Shown here: piece by piece, positions 35,301 to 44,900 of the stretch
Position numbering within the stretch: position 1 is the first letter of the stretch
Layout: each line of letters begins with the position of its first letter
Source of the DNA: Cristatella mucedo
Taxonomy: Eukaryota; Bryozoa; Phylactolaemata; Cristatellidae
Length of the DNA: 64,000 nt
Reading direction: 5' to 3'
NCBI GenBank assembly: GCA_009760855.2
Contig: WPIO01000020.1
Coordinates: forward strand, 4,907,501-4,971,500
Made by a program: the position numbers and the translations under genes
Notes under the pieces: generated by a model
What the model saw: only the letters and a program-made list of their open reading frames with translations
Databases searched by the model: none
What the model was told of the DNA's origin: nothing

Positions 35301-36076
35301 CGCTTTGCCGTGAACTTGACATTGTCCAGAAATCTAACCCCGAAAAAAAATGTTGTGCTTGCTGCTCCACTATTCTGCCACATTTTTTGTGTTGCTGTCC
35401 AACCGTGCGCATCCTCAGTCGTGTACCTCACCAGGGATGCCGTTATGTGTGCACCCTAGCTGTCGACATAGGCAAGTGCTGCCGATTTGGTCTTCAGATG
35501 CTGCTGCTGTTTAGCTTTGTTGGATTTACACAGCTCCTCTTCCCTCCGTTAGTCTGCCTCGCGGCATTGGTTGGTTGCATTGGCCCAGTAGACCCGATCC
35601 GGCCCTCACCTTCCCGTCTTTTCGTTTAGAGGGTCATGCCATCAGGTTTCTTCATTCTCCTGCGTTTCTACCTGCGTGTTGACGGCCGACTCATCCGGAT
35701 CAACGACACGCGACTGCACTACGAAGTCGGCAAGGACTACATCCTCAGAGAGTACAGCAGTAAAGAGAGTGCCGTGCAAGATTTGCAGGTGCGTGGCCCC
35801 GAGCGTTCTTAGTAGGATCGATGTTGGGGCAGGGCCCTGGAAGTGCACTGCTGCGATGTGCCCCACCGGCCGATCTTGGTGAGCCCATGCTCCCTGTGGG
35901 CCGGCCCGACTTAAAAGCAAATAGATCGCTTGGCTGTCATACCTCGCCTCTGCCGTCCTCGGCTCGCGCAGGTGCCACTGTCCACTCTCACCGATGCCAA
36001 CGAGGTCGCACAGCATCTGCCCGTGAAATTGGAGTTGTTTGCTAAGCTCATGCTGCCTCGAGCCGAGGACAGCTGA
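23046..36076 (+). CDS. TIPRL: TIP41-like protein (TIPRL), five exons, N-terminal exon missing
   Basis: Exons 23046-23231, 28513-28627, 31576-31707, 35630-35788 and 35972-36076 (stop TGA) join in perfect phase with AG/GT borders. Together they encode about 231 residues spanning the TIP41 domain: [12 protein letters not shown] and [37 protein letters not shown] then [30 protein letters not shown] then RINDTRL and YILREYSS; and a final [20 protein letters not shown]. Known role: TIPRL/TIP41 binds the catalytic subunits of PP2A-type phosphatases (PP2A, PP4, PP6) in the cytosol and links them to TOR and DNA-damage signalling. Human TIPRL has 272 residues, so roughly 35-40 N-terminal residues are absent; they need an exon ending at phase 2 upstream of 23046, not located. 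The introns hold many LINE and SINE pieces. The C-terminal tail is shorter than in vertebrates. Confidence 0.95.
23321..23390. repeat. (TG)n microsatellite in TIPRL intron
   Basis: About 60-70 bp of TG, 90 bp after the donor of the first visible TIPRL exon. Confidence 0.95.
24105..24185 (+). mobile_element. LINE family 1 tail only
   Basis: GATGTAAAGTGCCTAGAAAG, then AGATTAAGTTCTCTGAGGGC and GCTTTATCAAGTGC, then (ATT)n. An 80-bp solo tail with no LINE body, in the TIPRL intron. Confidence 0.85.
24935..25078 (+). mobile_element. SINE1, diverged copy
   Basis: CCTGGTTTTGCCTAGGGTTA, AGGTGCTTGCCTTTGACG, TCATAGGCTCGAGCCCAGTG, ATGAAGCACCTGGATAGAG. The tail stem is disrupted by a TTATATTTAAG insertion. 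Confidence 0.7.
25540..25630 (-). mobile_element. LINE family 1 tail only
   Basis: Plus strand TAATAATAATAATACACTTG, TCAGAGAACTCAGTCTCTTT, CTAGACCGTTCACATTTGC. Minus-oriented solo tail with mutated outer stem. Confidence 0.75.
25660..25890 (+). mobile_element. LINE (family 1-like) coding remnant
   Basis: In mixed frames the plus strand gives [30 protein letters not shown], which match [15 protein letters not shown] and LHWLPVKQRIDFKVLSLIFR at 56 kb. A short dead fragment. Confidence 0.65.
25915..27520 (-). mobile_element. LINE family 2, most complete reverse-transcriptase copy
   Basis: Minus strand: [15 protein letters not shown] and [16 protein letters not shown] (RT domain), then GSVLGPL, then the catalytic box YHFYADDSA with YLSFKPSE. 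It continues through [28 protein letters not shown] and [20 protein letters not shown] to the 3' end at about 25915 (GTGGAGTTACAGATGG). The element is cut by a SINE1 copy at 27048-27185, and frames shift several times. The [16 protein letters not shown] and YADD motifs place it in the L2/CR1 group of non-LTR retrotransposons. The N-terminal endonuclease is absent. It sits antisense in the TIPRL intron. Confidence 0.9.
27048..27185 (-). mobile_element. SINE1, good copy inserted in LINE family 2
   Basis: Almost identical to the 9.96 and 14.15 kb copies, including AGAGATTAAGTTCTCT and GGGCGCTATATAAATG. It splits the RT coding sequence between [16 protein letters not shown] and GSVLGPL, so it is younger than the LINE copy. 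Confidence 0.9.
27490..27740 (+). mobile_element. probable LINE C-terminal remnant
   Basis: The plus-strand translation [13 protein letters not shown], then [17 protein letters not shown], resembles the LAVP and RAFSSYAPKAWNSLP region near the LINE C-termini. Diverged, uncertain family. Confidence 0.45.
28840..28965 (+). mobile_element. SINE1 head, decayed
   Basis: GCTGGTTTGGTCCAGTGATT, then GTCGTGGCTCTAACCCGTGG and CATATCAGGGG; box A and box B spacing as in SINE1, with no recognisable tail hairpin. Confidence 0.45.
29660..29750 (+). mobile_element. LINE family 1 tail only
   Basis: ACAAATGTAAAGCGCCTAG, AAAGAGATTGAGTTCTCTGA, GGGCACTTTATCAAGTGC, then (ATT)n. Intact stem-loop. In the TIPRL intron between the second and third visible exons. 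Confidence 0.9.
29751..30779. other. TIPRL intron, unassigned repeat-like sequence
   Basis: Contains ACTAGGCCCCTGCCCATAGG near 30.34 kb and other repeat-like text, but no family I can name and no exon. A short frame at 30.48-30.75 kb has no support. Confidence 0.35.
30780..31090 (+). mobile_element. LINE family 1 3' UTR and tail, followed by a second tail-like stem
   Basis: GTGCTTATGCATGCTGACAT, several GCATGCTG words, TGTAAAGTGCCTAGAAAGAG, AGATTAAGTTCTCCGAGGG. Immediately after, at 31020-31090, AAATGTGAAGTGCCCGAATT and ACAAATGAATT look like a decayed SINE1 tail. Confidence 0.75.
31795..31852. repeat. pyrimidine-rich tract (CT/CCCT)
   Basis: TCTCTCTCTC, then TCCCTTCCCTCCCTCCC, 90 bp downstream of the third visible TIPRL exon. 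Confidence 0.85.
31890..31982 (+). mobile_element. LINE family 1 tail only
   Basis: GTTTCCTTTGCAGCAAATGT, AAAGCGCCTAGAAAGAGATC, then a (ATT)n tail. Same left boundary type as the tails at 21.38, 50.79 and 55.48 kb. Confidence 0.85.
32360..32860 (-). mobile_element. LINE family 1, old decayed copy
   Basis: Plus strand: TTTGTATAGTACCCTAAG (old tail), TCTTGCTAGGCTC, ACATGCACAATGTCGGCACG (UTR), then CGACTTGAGTCAAATGAGCA and AGAAGTCGAGGCG, which mirror the coding part at 19.36-19.65 kb. Many indels. Confidence 0.6.
32861..34389. other. TIPRL intron without recognised features
   Basis: AT-rich intronic sequence. No repeat family or exon recognised. Confidence 0.5.
34390..34500 (+). mobile_element. 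possible SINE2 remnant
   Basis: AGATAAGGTGCTCACAC, then TGTTTGAGTCCTGCAATCGG, then CAATACTTTATTGTCGCAA follow the SINE2 order of box B, CTGCGGTGGGCGA and CTTTATTGCCAC. Much changed. Confidence 0.4.
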
Positions 36077-36680
36077 TCTCTTCCGGCAGCACCGACCGTC
36101 GGCCAGTGTGCCTGTCTGAAGTCCTTGAGCCAAGCGGCAGTCGCGATTGCGATGGCCGAACCGATCACTGTTCGACGTTGCTGATGCTCTGGTAGCTGCC
36201 TCGCCGCTGCTTTATCGTTACCGCTATGTCACCGTCGCTTCGTCGCCGGGCGACGTCGGAAACTTGCGCACCTCGCCGGCCGAGCTGCTCTCGGGCAGCT
36301 TGTCGGGCTCCAAGTGCTGAGCCGAACACTGCTGAAGCTGCCGACGACACTGACGACTTTTGGCCGGCAGCAGCAAGAGATTGTTGCTGATCGCTTGCTG
36401 CAGCATTCCGAGTGCTCGGTTAGCATTGCTGCCGAGTCCTCGTGCTCGTCAGCAGCAGAATGCCGTCTTCTTCGTCGATCCGTGGAAATCGCACGCGCTG
36501 TAGCTGCGCACTGTCCCACCCAGTTGGTGGCTGGGGGGGGCCACCTCCTCCTTCCCTCACCCAGTTTACTGCTCCCCTCTGGCCAAGTCCTGTTTCCAAT
36601 GGGTTCGAGATGCTGCACTGCATGGTCTTGTGCTACCTGTGCCCAATGTGGCTTTTTCTATTAAACACCTCGAGCCGGTT
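36077..36680 (+). other. probable TIPRL 3' UTR
   Basis: Follows the TIPRL stop. An ATTAAA polyadenylation-like signal occurs at about 36660-36665. Long frames on both strands here are GC-driven and have no support. Confidence 0.45.
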
Positions 36681-36944
36681 GTCTATTACGAGTAGTGAAA
36701 CTGGTCGGCCGTTATGATATTTTAGCAGATATGCATTAGTGAGTCAAATGCCGATCGAAGCCGCTGTTTTATGATCCCTTTAGAGCGAGGGCCGTGAATG
36801 TGCCGGTAGCTTTTGACTTGGCCAGTGGGGATATGGGTGCCTGCGAGTCTTTCGGTCTGTATGGATGTGTCTCTATTAGTGTTTTTCAAGTGTTTGTCAA
36901 ACGAGCAAACCCACCATTTATATAGACTCCCTGTCTTGCACCCT

Positions 36945-37078
36945 GGTTTGGCCGATGAGTAATGTGCGCTAGCTTTTAACGACCACGGTCATAGGCTCGA
37001 GCCCTGAGGCATATGTAAAGCGTTTGGATAGAGATTAAGTTCTCTTAGGGCGATATACAAATGAGTTTAATTTTAAAT
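36945..37078 (+). mobile_element. SINE1
   Basis: CTGGTTTGGCCGATGAGTAA, GGTCATAGGCTCGAGCCCTG, AGGCATATGTAAAGCGTTTG, AGAGATTAAGTTCTCTTAGG, then GCGATATACAAATGAG. A clear copy about 870 bp beyond TIPRL. Confidence 0.85.
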
Positions 37079-38914
37079 ATGTATGATAAGTGGTATGTCG
37101 ATTCCATTAGTATTCAGAGTATGTCTGTGCCATGTTATGGCTCACTTAACAACTTTGTGCACGGTCCCATCAGACCTGAGAGCTGCATGACGTTTGCCTT
37201 CATGGTCTAACTGGTGTAGGCAGATCACTGTCGTGAGACCAGAGTGCAAATTAGAGTAAGATCATTCATTCATTGTAAGTCATAACCTGTCTGACTGTTA
37301 ACATCGCCCTGTGGCCGAGAGATGGCGTTGCGGGCCAAGTAAGAGCATCTTTTCGTTAGGGACTCAGTTTGAAAGCTAGCTGCTGTGCAGCGGTAACCTA
37401 CGACTGGTCGTAATATCTCAGCAAGAATTCTGCAGGGTGTTTATCAGGGGCAGAGCTGCCAGGTCTGGTCACGGTCAGGCGACTGTGTGTGGAGAGTGGA
37501 GGTTCTTAAGCAGTGGTAAGATATCAAGAACGACAGTGGTGTTCATCTTAATAACTAGAAGTGCTATGCTTACGAACGTATTGGTCAGATATATTGCGAC
37601 GCCAGTCAGCTTACAGATGTATGTGTGTTTGTGTTGTTAGTTTTGGCTAGCAATACGCATTTGCAGGTATGCTGTGTCTTTCAGTTATTCAAATCATCGA
37701 CGGTGCTGAGGTAATGTAACCTAGCAGCCACCTTGCCCGTATTACATAATCATCGGTGTGGTGTGTATTCTCTTTTGCACAAGCTGGAAGCCTTATTGTC
37801 CTTCATGGGAAGGTTGCAAAAATACCATACATGCTCAAGAACCTCCGGCCCATGAGCTTTGTCAAGATCGTGGGTGGGGCACCGATATTGCCTTCAATCA
37901 CTTGTATGGGCTCCATGCCAAATCATTACTTTGACTGAAACGACGGTTGTATTTTTCGGTCTCCAGCTTTATCTTACAGGTTTTGAAGCCTTAAATTTTG
38001 CAAAAGATGCCCAAATCAAAGTGACCACAAGCTTCGATGCCAGATTGAGGCAGACGTTATTGGACTGACAAGGTGCCTTCAGCTGACTGGCAGACAGCGT
38101 GGGCAGTAGCTGCAATACGTGGGCCTGCTGGCTGGTGCACATGCTAGTGCTACCGTTTTAACAAGGTGCTGTTTGGCAGCCTGGCTGTTATCAGAGCTTC
38201 TCGGCTTCGAAGGTGTAGGTATAAGCTGGTTTAATAACGTGACCTCCTGTGAGCCTTTGAACGGCAGCACTTTACTGTCGGCTTTTCGTGGCATCTAATG
38301 CAACAACTCTCCCTTCCTCTCTGAGAAGGGCACTGGTATGTATGTCGTGAATGGTGAATACTTTGACACAGCGAATATCCTAGGCAACTGATATGGGCCT
38401 ACAACTAGTGGCAATAATACTGTCTTCTGCAGCCCTGAGAGAAACTAATTATATTCGAGTGCTTTACAACTTTAGGAGAAGCAACAACTAATAGTTTATA
38501 TCAAGCAGGTTATCCTCGTTAGTCATGTGTGCAAAAGCACACACCGATAGCTGCTGGTTAGTAGGACTCCCAATTGGTAAAACGCACTCTATCAGACGCA
38601 GGTAAGCGAACACAAAACAAGAAAATTCTACTGAAGCCCTAAGCAGGAACACTTGACAATTTTACTTATTCACGACCTGCACAGTTTTTCCAATGCTCTT
38701 CCACAAAAGGGTATTTCACTTCGACAAAAAAGGCTGTGCGTTACAGGTAGTCGGCTTTTTAGCTATCGGGAGACTAGATGACGTCACCGATAGTGAATTT
38801 TTATTTTTGAGAGTACAGTAACTCACAGTTCGGTCTACAAGGAATTTGAAGTTATTTAGGGCCACGTGATCGATCGGAGGTGCTGGCGTGACTAATGTAA
38901 TGTAACGTAATGTG
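37079..38914. other. no supported gene
   Basis: Short frames only. No repeats that I can assign. Confidence 0.5.
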
Positions 38915-39215
38915 TCTCCGTCTGTAACTCCACAAAGAAATGGGTGCTACGCATACAGCCTAAGCGGCTTTCGATATGCATTCGATAGCCAACAGACTTC
39001 ATCTCACGCAATAAAGAGAAAGTGGGAAGCATAGCAGAGTCAGGAGAGCAGTTGAGGTCGTGAGTGGCATGGAAGTAGCAAGCAGCTCGCCCAGGACTGC
39101 TGGAAAGCATGTGCCATAGGCGGCAGCAGAAGAGTAGTTGTCGGTGCGTAAACATCGTGGAAACGAGTTCCACAGTCTAGGACTTGCAGACCAAAAGCTT
39201 TTAGATACTGATGAG
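38915..39215 (-). mobile_element. LINE family 2, 3' end
   Basis: Plus strand: CTGTAACTCCACAAAG (the 3' terminus), then CTAAGCGGCTTTCGATATGC, ATTCGATAGCCAACAGACTT and GAGTTCCACAGTCTAGGAC, collinear with the 25.9-26.2 kb part of the long copy. Confidence 0.8.
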
Positions 39216-39470
39216 CAACTAGTTCAGAGGACGTTACAAGTGATTGAAAGGACCTAAAAGTTCAACGACAGAAACATAAAGTGGATATGATTCATGATAG
39301 GCCGCCTTTGTTAATGCTATTGCACAGGCTAGAAGACCTGTAAGTAGTGATTTATCTAAATCCAATCTGGATGTCATGAATGTATAGATCAACTTAGTTA
39401 GTTTGGCATTTTTACTTAGGCTATCCCATTTTATGCGACGTCATTTTTTTGAAAGTAGGTGAACTTGAGA
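39216..39470 (-). mobile_element. LINE family 1-like coding remnant
   Basis: AAGTGATTGAAAGGACCTAA, then CTAGAAGACCTGTAAGTAGT and TCTGGATGTCATGAATG correspond to GAGACCAGCAAGCAGTGAG and GAGATGTCACAAATGCATGG at 19.6 kb. Decayed, uncertain. Confidence 0.5.
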
Positions 39471-39924
39471 GTGTGCAGCTGATGTGCTAATCTAGTGACG
39501 TCATTTTGGAAAAGGACATCTAAGATCCTGCGAAGTCGCAATAGGTGGCGGGTGAACTACACTCAAAAATTGTTCTCTAACACTGCAGGCCTACAATATC
39601 TGAACTATTTCGAGTAAGAAATAGTAAGGTCTTCATGCAATTGGTACGTTTGATATATCCTGGCAACGGGAGTAATCTCCTAACGAGGGGGGGCATCTTA
39701 AAGCCTTCCGGTTGACGTAGGCTATTAGCTATAAATCAGCCACCGACGGTAGGTAAGTATTCATGTGCCCGCCTACTCGCAAAGAACTGCTTTTTACACG
39801 GCTGGAGCAGTAGCATCTGAAAGCAGTGAGAAGAGGGCCGCAGAACGAATGGCTACGTGCGATTGATGACCATGATTCCAGGTAGCCAAGGCGGAAAAGC
39901 GCTAGGCGGACGTATCGTGCAATA
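39471..39924. other. no supported gene
   Basis: No frame, splice signal or repeat family recognised. Confidence 0.5.
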
Positions 39925-40030
39925 GTAATAATTTGTACTCCGTCATCAAAGAACTTGATTCCTTTCTTGGCACTTTATACACGGAGTAAAGGAAGCATAA
40001 TCGAGTGGTTAGTCGTAGCATGCCGACTGC
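39925..40030 (-). mobile_element. LINE family 1 tail, decayed
   Basis: AATAGTAATAATTTG, then TCAAAGAACTTGATTCCTTT and CTTGGCACTTTATACACGG, then GTGGTTAGTCGTAGCATGCC of the UTR. Minus orientation. Confidence 0.6.
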
Positions 40031-40321
40031 CAACGTACGTAAAGTCACGCGTTTAGAGGTGGAAGCGCGGCCTCAAGTGCTACAGCGTTCCCAATCTCGG
40101 GACTTCTAATTCAATACAATGTAGCTCTCAGCCTCTATTTGAACGGACAAGCCGACTAACTCTTAAACCAGGGCCTCAGACTTACGGTAGTCTGCTCATG
40201 CCCACACGTTACTTATCAGAACTTGAATACCATTGTGCAATAGCCAGTTTTCTGCAGCAACTAGAGCTCACTGCCCGTGGACTCGCTTCGCGGTGCCATA
40301 GCAGAATTACCCGTCTACTAC

Positions 40322-40382
40322 CCGCCACTTCCGGAAGTACTTGTCGCCATCTTGCTGCGTGACGGAAGTGCCGCGTGACGGA
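40322..40382. promoter_or_regulatory. promoter-like cluster: ETS palindrome, YY1-like site, CRE half-sites
   Basis: Within 60 bp: ACTTCCGGAAGT (40327-40338, an ETS site on both strands), CGCCATCTTG (40345-40354, YY1-like), CGTGACGGAAGTG (40358-40370) and CGTGACG (40374-40380). Such clusters are typical of TATA-less housekeeping promoters in animals. The plus-strand frame beginning at 40651 lies 270 bp downstream, with a TA microsatellite between. Could fire either way. Confidence 0.45.
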
Positions 40383-40514
40383 AAGACAGGCGAACTTTCT
40401 CGCTCTAATTTGTTGGTATCTAGCAATCCAAATTTCAAAGTGCCGTATACTAGTTATACGAGCCAGCATACGCGTTGCTGTTGCAGACAGCTTCTCATCG
40501 ATTGGACCTATCCA

Positions 40515-40518
<4 letters not shown>

Positions 40519-40607
<89 letters not shown>
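40519..40607. repeat. (TA)n microsatellite
   Basis: About 89 bp of perfect TA between the promoter-like cluster and the ATG at 40651. Confidence 0.95.
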
Positions 40608-40610
<3 letters not shown>

Positions 40611-40650
40611 TCCGTCTAGAAGTTCTATTTTATGCCACCAGGTCAAGAGC

Positions 40651-41088
40651 ATGGATCCTGCGGTCGGCTACCGGAACTTGATCATTTACTGTCTGCTGAT
40701 GCCATGGCAGCAAGTTCACAGGTGGCTTAGCACAGAATATTCGAGATGCAGCAGTCAATACGAATTTTGTCTCGAGGATTTACTCGCTTTCTACTCTCTC
40801 AGCATGTCCTTTTATGATGTCAGTGAGACACGGCTAGCGGCTCAAGCGGTTCAGTGCCGAAAGCCAGACGCAAGCGACGGCAGTAGAATAAGTAAAAAAA
40901 TACACCGCGCCGCCGCGGTGCTTCGCGCTCGCTGCTCGGTGCTGCCCTTCGTCGAATCGTATCAGCTGCCTCAAGCAAACGGTACGCCGCTAGCCTGCGA
41001 CACCCAACCGAGCCCGCCTGCGCCCAAGCAGTCGAACCAGTTATATTTGTCTGCGCTCCGAAAGAGCGGCGCAGCAGTTGAGCAATAG
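40651..41088 (+). CDS. unassigned 145-residue reading frame
   Basis: ATG at 40651 follows the promoter-like cluster at 40322-40382 and opens 145 codons without a stop (MDPAVGYRNLIIYCLLMPWQ to a C-terminus rich in Ala, Ser and Gln). The N-terminal 60 residues are rich in aromatics and Leu; the rest is basic and low in complexity. No motif is recognised. It converges on the minus-strand gene ending at 41412. In favour: the length in a mid-GC region and the promoter context. Against: no family, no splice evidence and an ordinary start context. It may be chance or a non-coding transcript. Confidence 0.3.
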   Translation: MDPAVGYRNLIIYCLLMPWQQVHRWLSTEYSRCSSQYEFCLEDLLAFYSLSMSFYDVSETRLAAQAVQCRKPDASDGSRISKKIHRAAAVLRARCSVLPFVESYQLPQANGTPLACDTQPSPPAPKQSNQLYLSALRKSGAAVEQ

Positions 41089-41411
41089 AAGCGGTCGTTA
41101 GCAGCAATTATTGCAAGCTCGACGGCGGCGGCGGCTCGCGCGCGCGCCGCTGCCCGCCGCCGGCTCGTCCCCCTGCGTCCTGCACGTGCTTCTGGCGAGA
41201 AATTGTCACGACACCAAGCGCTACACTATCGGATGCAAAGGGCTGGCCGCACGCACGCACGGCCGCCTCGCGGCGGTCGAGCGAGCCAGGCTCATTTTCG
41301 CAGCCAGGGCTTTCTCACTACCGCCGAGCCGTCGGGAAACTCGTATCTCGCCTGGTACTCGGTGACTTTCGGCACGAACGGTGTCTACAACGTCCGGCGC
41401 CGGCAATCCAA

Positions 41412-41886
41412 TCAAAACCGACCCGCTCGGCTCGGCTCGGCTCGGCTCGGGCCGCGCGTCCACGCTGCCGACGCCGTCGGCTGCGGCGATCGCGCCGCCG
41501 AATCCGCCGCTCGCGGCGCTGGTAGCCAGTCGCAGGCGCGCTTCCGGGTGAGGGGCGGCGGGCGCAGGTCGGCGAGCGGAGCGGAAGCTGGGACGCGGCC
41601 AGCGGCGGCGGCGAGACTCGCCTCCGACATCGGCCTCTTGTAGAGGTAAAAGTCCGGCGTGGGGTTGACGTTGAAGAATGTCGGCTTCTCCGGCGGATAC
41701 ACCTTGTTGTAGCGTCGCGCGTGCTCGGTCGTGCCCGGGAAGGTCGTGTTGATGCCGCACCTTTCCTGGATGCAGCGCATGGGCGGCTTGCTGCTTCTGG
41801 TCACGAGGCCGCCGCTGAACGGATTCGACGAGCTGCCGACGCCTGCAGAGAGAGAGAGAGACGAGTGGCGGATCTCTCTATGCCTG

Positions 41887-41951
<65 letters not shown>

Positions 41952-44900
41952 CGCACCATGGCCAGGCCGAGTCGCGAAATTGCTTTCGGTGCGACGCAAC
42001 GCCGCACGTCCGCAGCGCACGCCTTTGCTAAAGCCGCCCCAGTGCGATGACGGCAGCGGCTGCTGCAGCGCGAGCATCAATTCCGCGAGCAGCGTTCGCG
42101 GCAGCCAGAGTGGTGCGTCGGAGTGTGAAATGTCGCTGAGCTGCGATCCGGGTCACAAGGTTTCGTCGAACGCATTTAAACGAATGATAGAGAGGATGCA
42201 GCACGAAGGCATAGGCACTGACGATCAGACAACAATCCGACGCTACTCGTCCGTGAGCAGTGCGTACTGCCACGGCGCTTACTGCAGGCCTGACAACTAC
42301 GACGCGACACCCTCGCGTTTATGGCCAGCCAATGGTGCGTCGTTTGTTCGTACAGCAATGTCAGGTTCTGCTATGGGCACAGACCTCATAGCAGGCTGTG
42401 GTTCAACATGGTCGCCAACGTACGTTTATATTTGCGTTAAATAAACACAGTTTTAGTTATCTTTTCCCTTTAGAGTTTCTCTCTAAAACCTAATAACTAA
42501 ACCCTTAGACCTAAACGCTAAACATAAAAAGTTCAAAACCAAATAAGATGCACAGTTTAACCAGCATATCATAAACCTCGAATCCCAAAACGCTCAACCC
42601 CTAAGTGGTCAACCCAAAATCTACACCCTAAGCTAGAAAGATAGCTACCGCGTATTTATTCAAAATAAATATAAACGTACACTGGCGACCAGGTTGAATG
42701 ACACTGCATTAGCTGTTGTAGCAGCAGCGGCGCAGGAGCTGCAACAGCCTGGGAATCTGATCTTGCAGCAACGCCGCTCGTTGCTTCGTTACCGCTCGTT
42801 ACCTGCCGCTTCGCAAGAATTTGATAGGCGCCGCCCCCCCCCCGACCGCCCTCTGAGTATGCAGATCCGCTAGAAAATTCTTGCCGCAACTAAATTAGTC
42901 CCAGAATCGAGAGAGCGAGATCAGCAGTTCTAGCTTCTTAGCAGGTCACCGATTAGGTCACCTAACCTCGACTATGGAATGGGCGGGCTTCCGGCGAGTA
43001 AAGCAGTCCACAGCAGCGGGCGTCGCTGACGGCTGTGCACGGAGACCCAAACATCCGGCGCAGGTCGTCAGCTGCTCTCGCTATCTGCTTTTCACGGTGC
43101 ACGGTATTACCATCGGTTAATAATGATAGCATAAATAATACATTTGATAAAGTACACTCTTAGAAACTCTTTTTCTAAGCACTTGACAATTGATTCACCG
43201 CGTAGCTATTCGCTGGCAGCGAGTCTTCTTGGATGCCGGAACTAGTATGCTCTACCGCCATTGGACGGACGCAGCAAGCCGCCGTCCCCGCGCAGCTATA
43301 TCGCTATGTTAGGGAATCGCACCTCGCAGATAGCGTCAGACCTCACGCGGAATTACTCTATTTTTTTGGATGCACTCATGCTCGCAAGGCTTTCCCGGCT
43401 ATTCGCCGCGCTGAATGTATTTGATGGCCAAGTTTGTGTACTCGAGCCACGTGGCATATGGGAAGCTCGTGAATAGAGATTAAGCTCTCTTAGGGCGCAA
43501 TACGAATGAATTATATTTTTTTTTATATATTTGTCGCCATGCAGAAGCGCCAGTGTAGCTGAATGCCACGACGCTACAGAGCAAGCTCGTTTGAAAGCAC
43601 GCGAATCTAGCACCGGTGAAGTGGCGCAGTGTCTCGGCGACGTAGCGTCGTCGCTCGGAATCGTCCGGCGTCGTGAAGGTGGCCGCCGCATACGCGGGCC
43701 GCCTTCTTCTCGCAGTGGCTGCACTGCGCGCGACGCGCTCACTGCGACAGTCAAAAGGGTAAAGCTCCTGTCACTCGCGCTGCTCAACGTTAGCGGCGGT
43801 GCGTTAGCGTTCGCGTCGCGTCCGATCGGCCGCACGGCGATCTGCATCCGCTAATAATAATAATAATAATAATAATGCACTTAATAAAGCGCCCTCGGAG
43901 AACTCAATCTCTTCCTAGGCGCTTTGGTCCGCCCGTCTCTCCCGCTCTCCCGCCTGCCCACTGCGAAGTGGCCTGCTCATCTCGACGGGAATCGCTGTCG
44001 TCGAGTGCGAAGCTCCTGGTGCGGCGGCTCGGACGCTGCGAGGGCAGCGCTAGCAGAAGGACCGCGCTTCGACACGGGGCTTTTGAGTTTGCGTGCGCAT
44101 GCATGGTCGCTTTGTCTGTCTTACCCTTGTAGCCGATTTTGCTCGCAGGTAGAGAAGCCGGCAGGTACACTCCACCTGAAACGCACCAACGAGCGAACTC
44201 GCAGCGCCGGCCTCGCACTCGAGGGCGATCCTGAAAGCGGTTCAAGCGACGTATCGGCGTTCTGCCGGCTTGCTACGTCGCATAAATATTAACCGCGTTT
44301 ATAAGCTGCCGGCATTCGTATCAAATAGGAAACTTCAGCCAGAGTTTCTACTCGCTCGGAAGCTACGCGAATGCAAATAAGCACTGGCCCTAGCAGCAGA
44401 GCTATGAGTAAGCTGTGCAGAGCAGACGCAAGGCTAGCTATGAGTAAGCTGTGCAGAGCAGACGCAAGGCTAGCTATGAGTAAGCTGTGCAGAGCAGACG
44501 CAAGGCTAGCGAACGCATTTATTCAAAATCCAGCTGGCCATTTGTTAGCTATATTGAGAGTAGGCAAAATCTTCGGACTATTGGGTTATTCCAGTAGGTT
44601 TTAAGAAGGCACACACCGCGTCACAAAAATGCAAGGTCATTGTAGGTAGTGACCGTAACCGGAAGTGAGACATGGACATTTGGTGCAATTAAGCTGAAAG
44701 TTTGATCCCAAAAATCAACAATTTAGTGCGAGGGGTCATGAGACTACTGGCTGCTGAGGAGATGCTGGTGTGAGAGCACGTGACTGGAGAAGAAAGGAGG
44801 TCACCTATTTAGGTTGGTGTAACAGGGTAAAGTGACCTGTAAGCCAGACTGAGGATTATGAGAAATTGATTCAATTCTTGACAAGGAGCCTGTGAAATTC

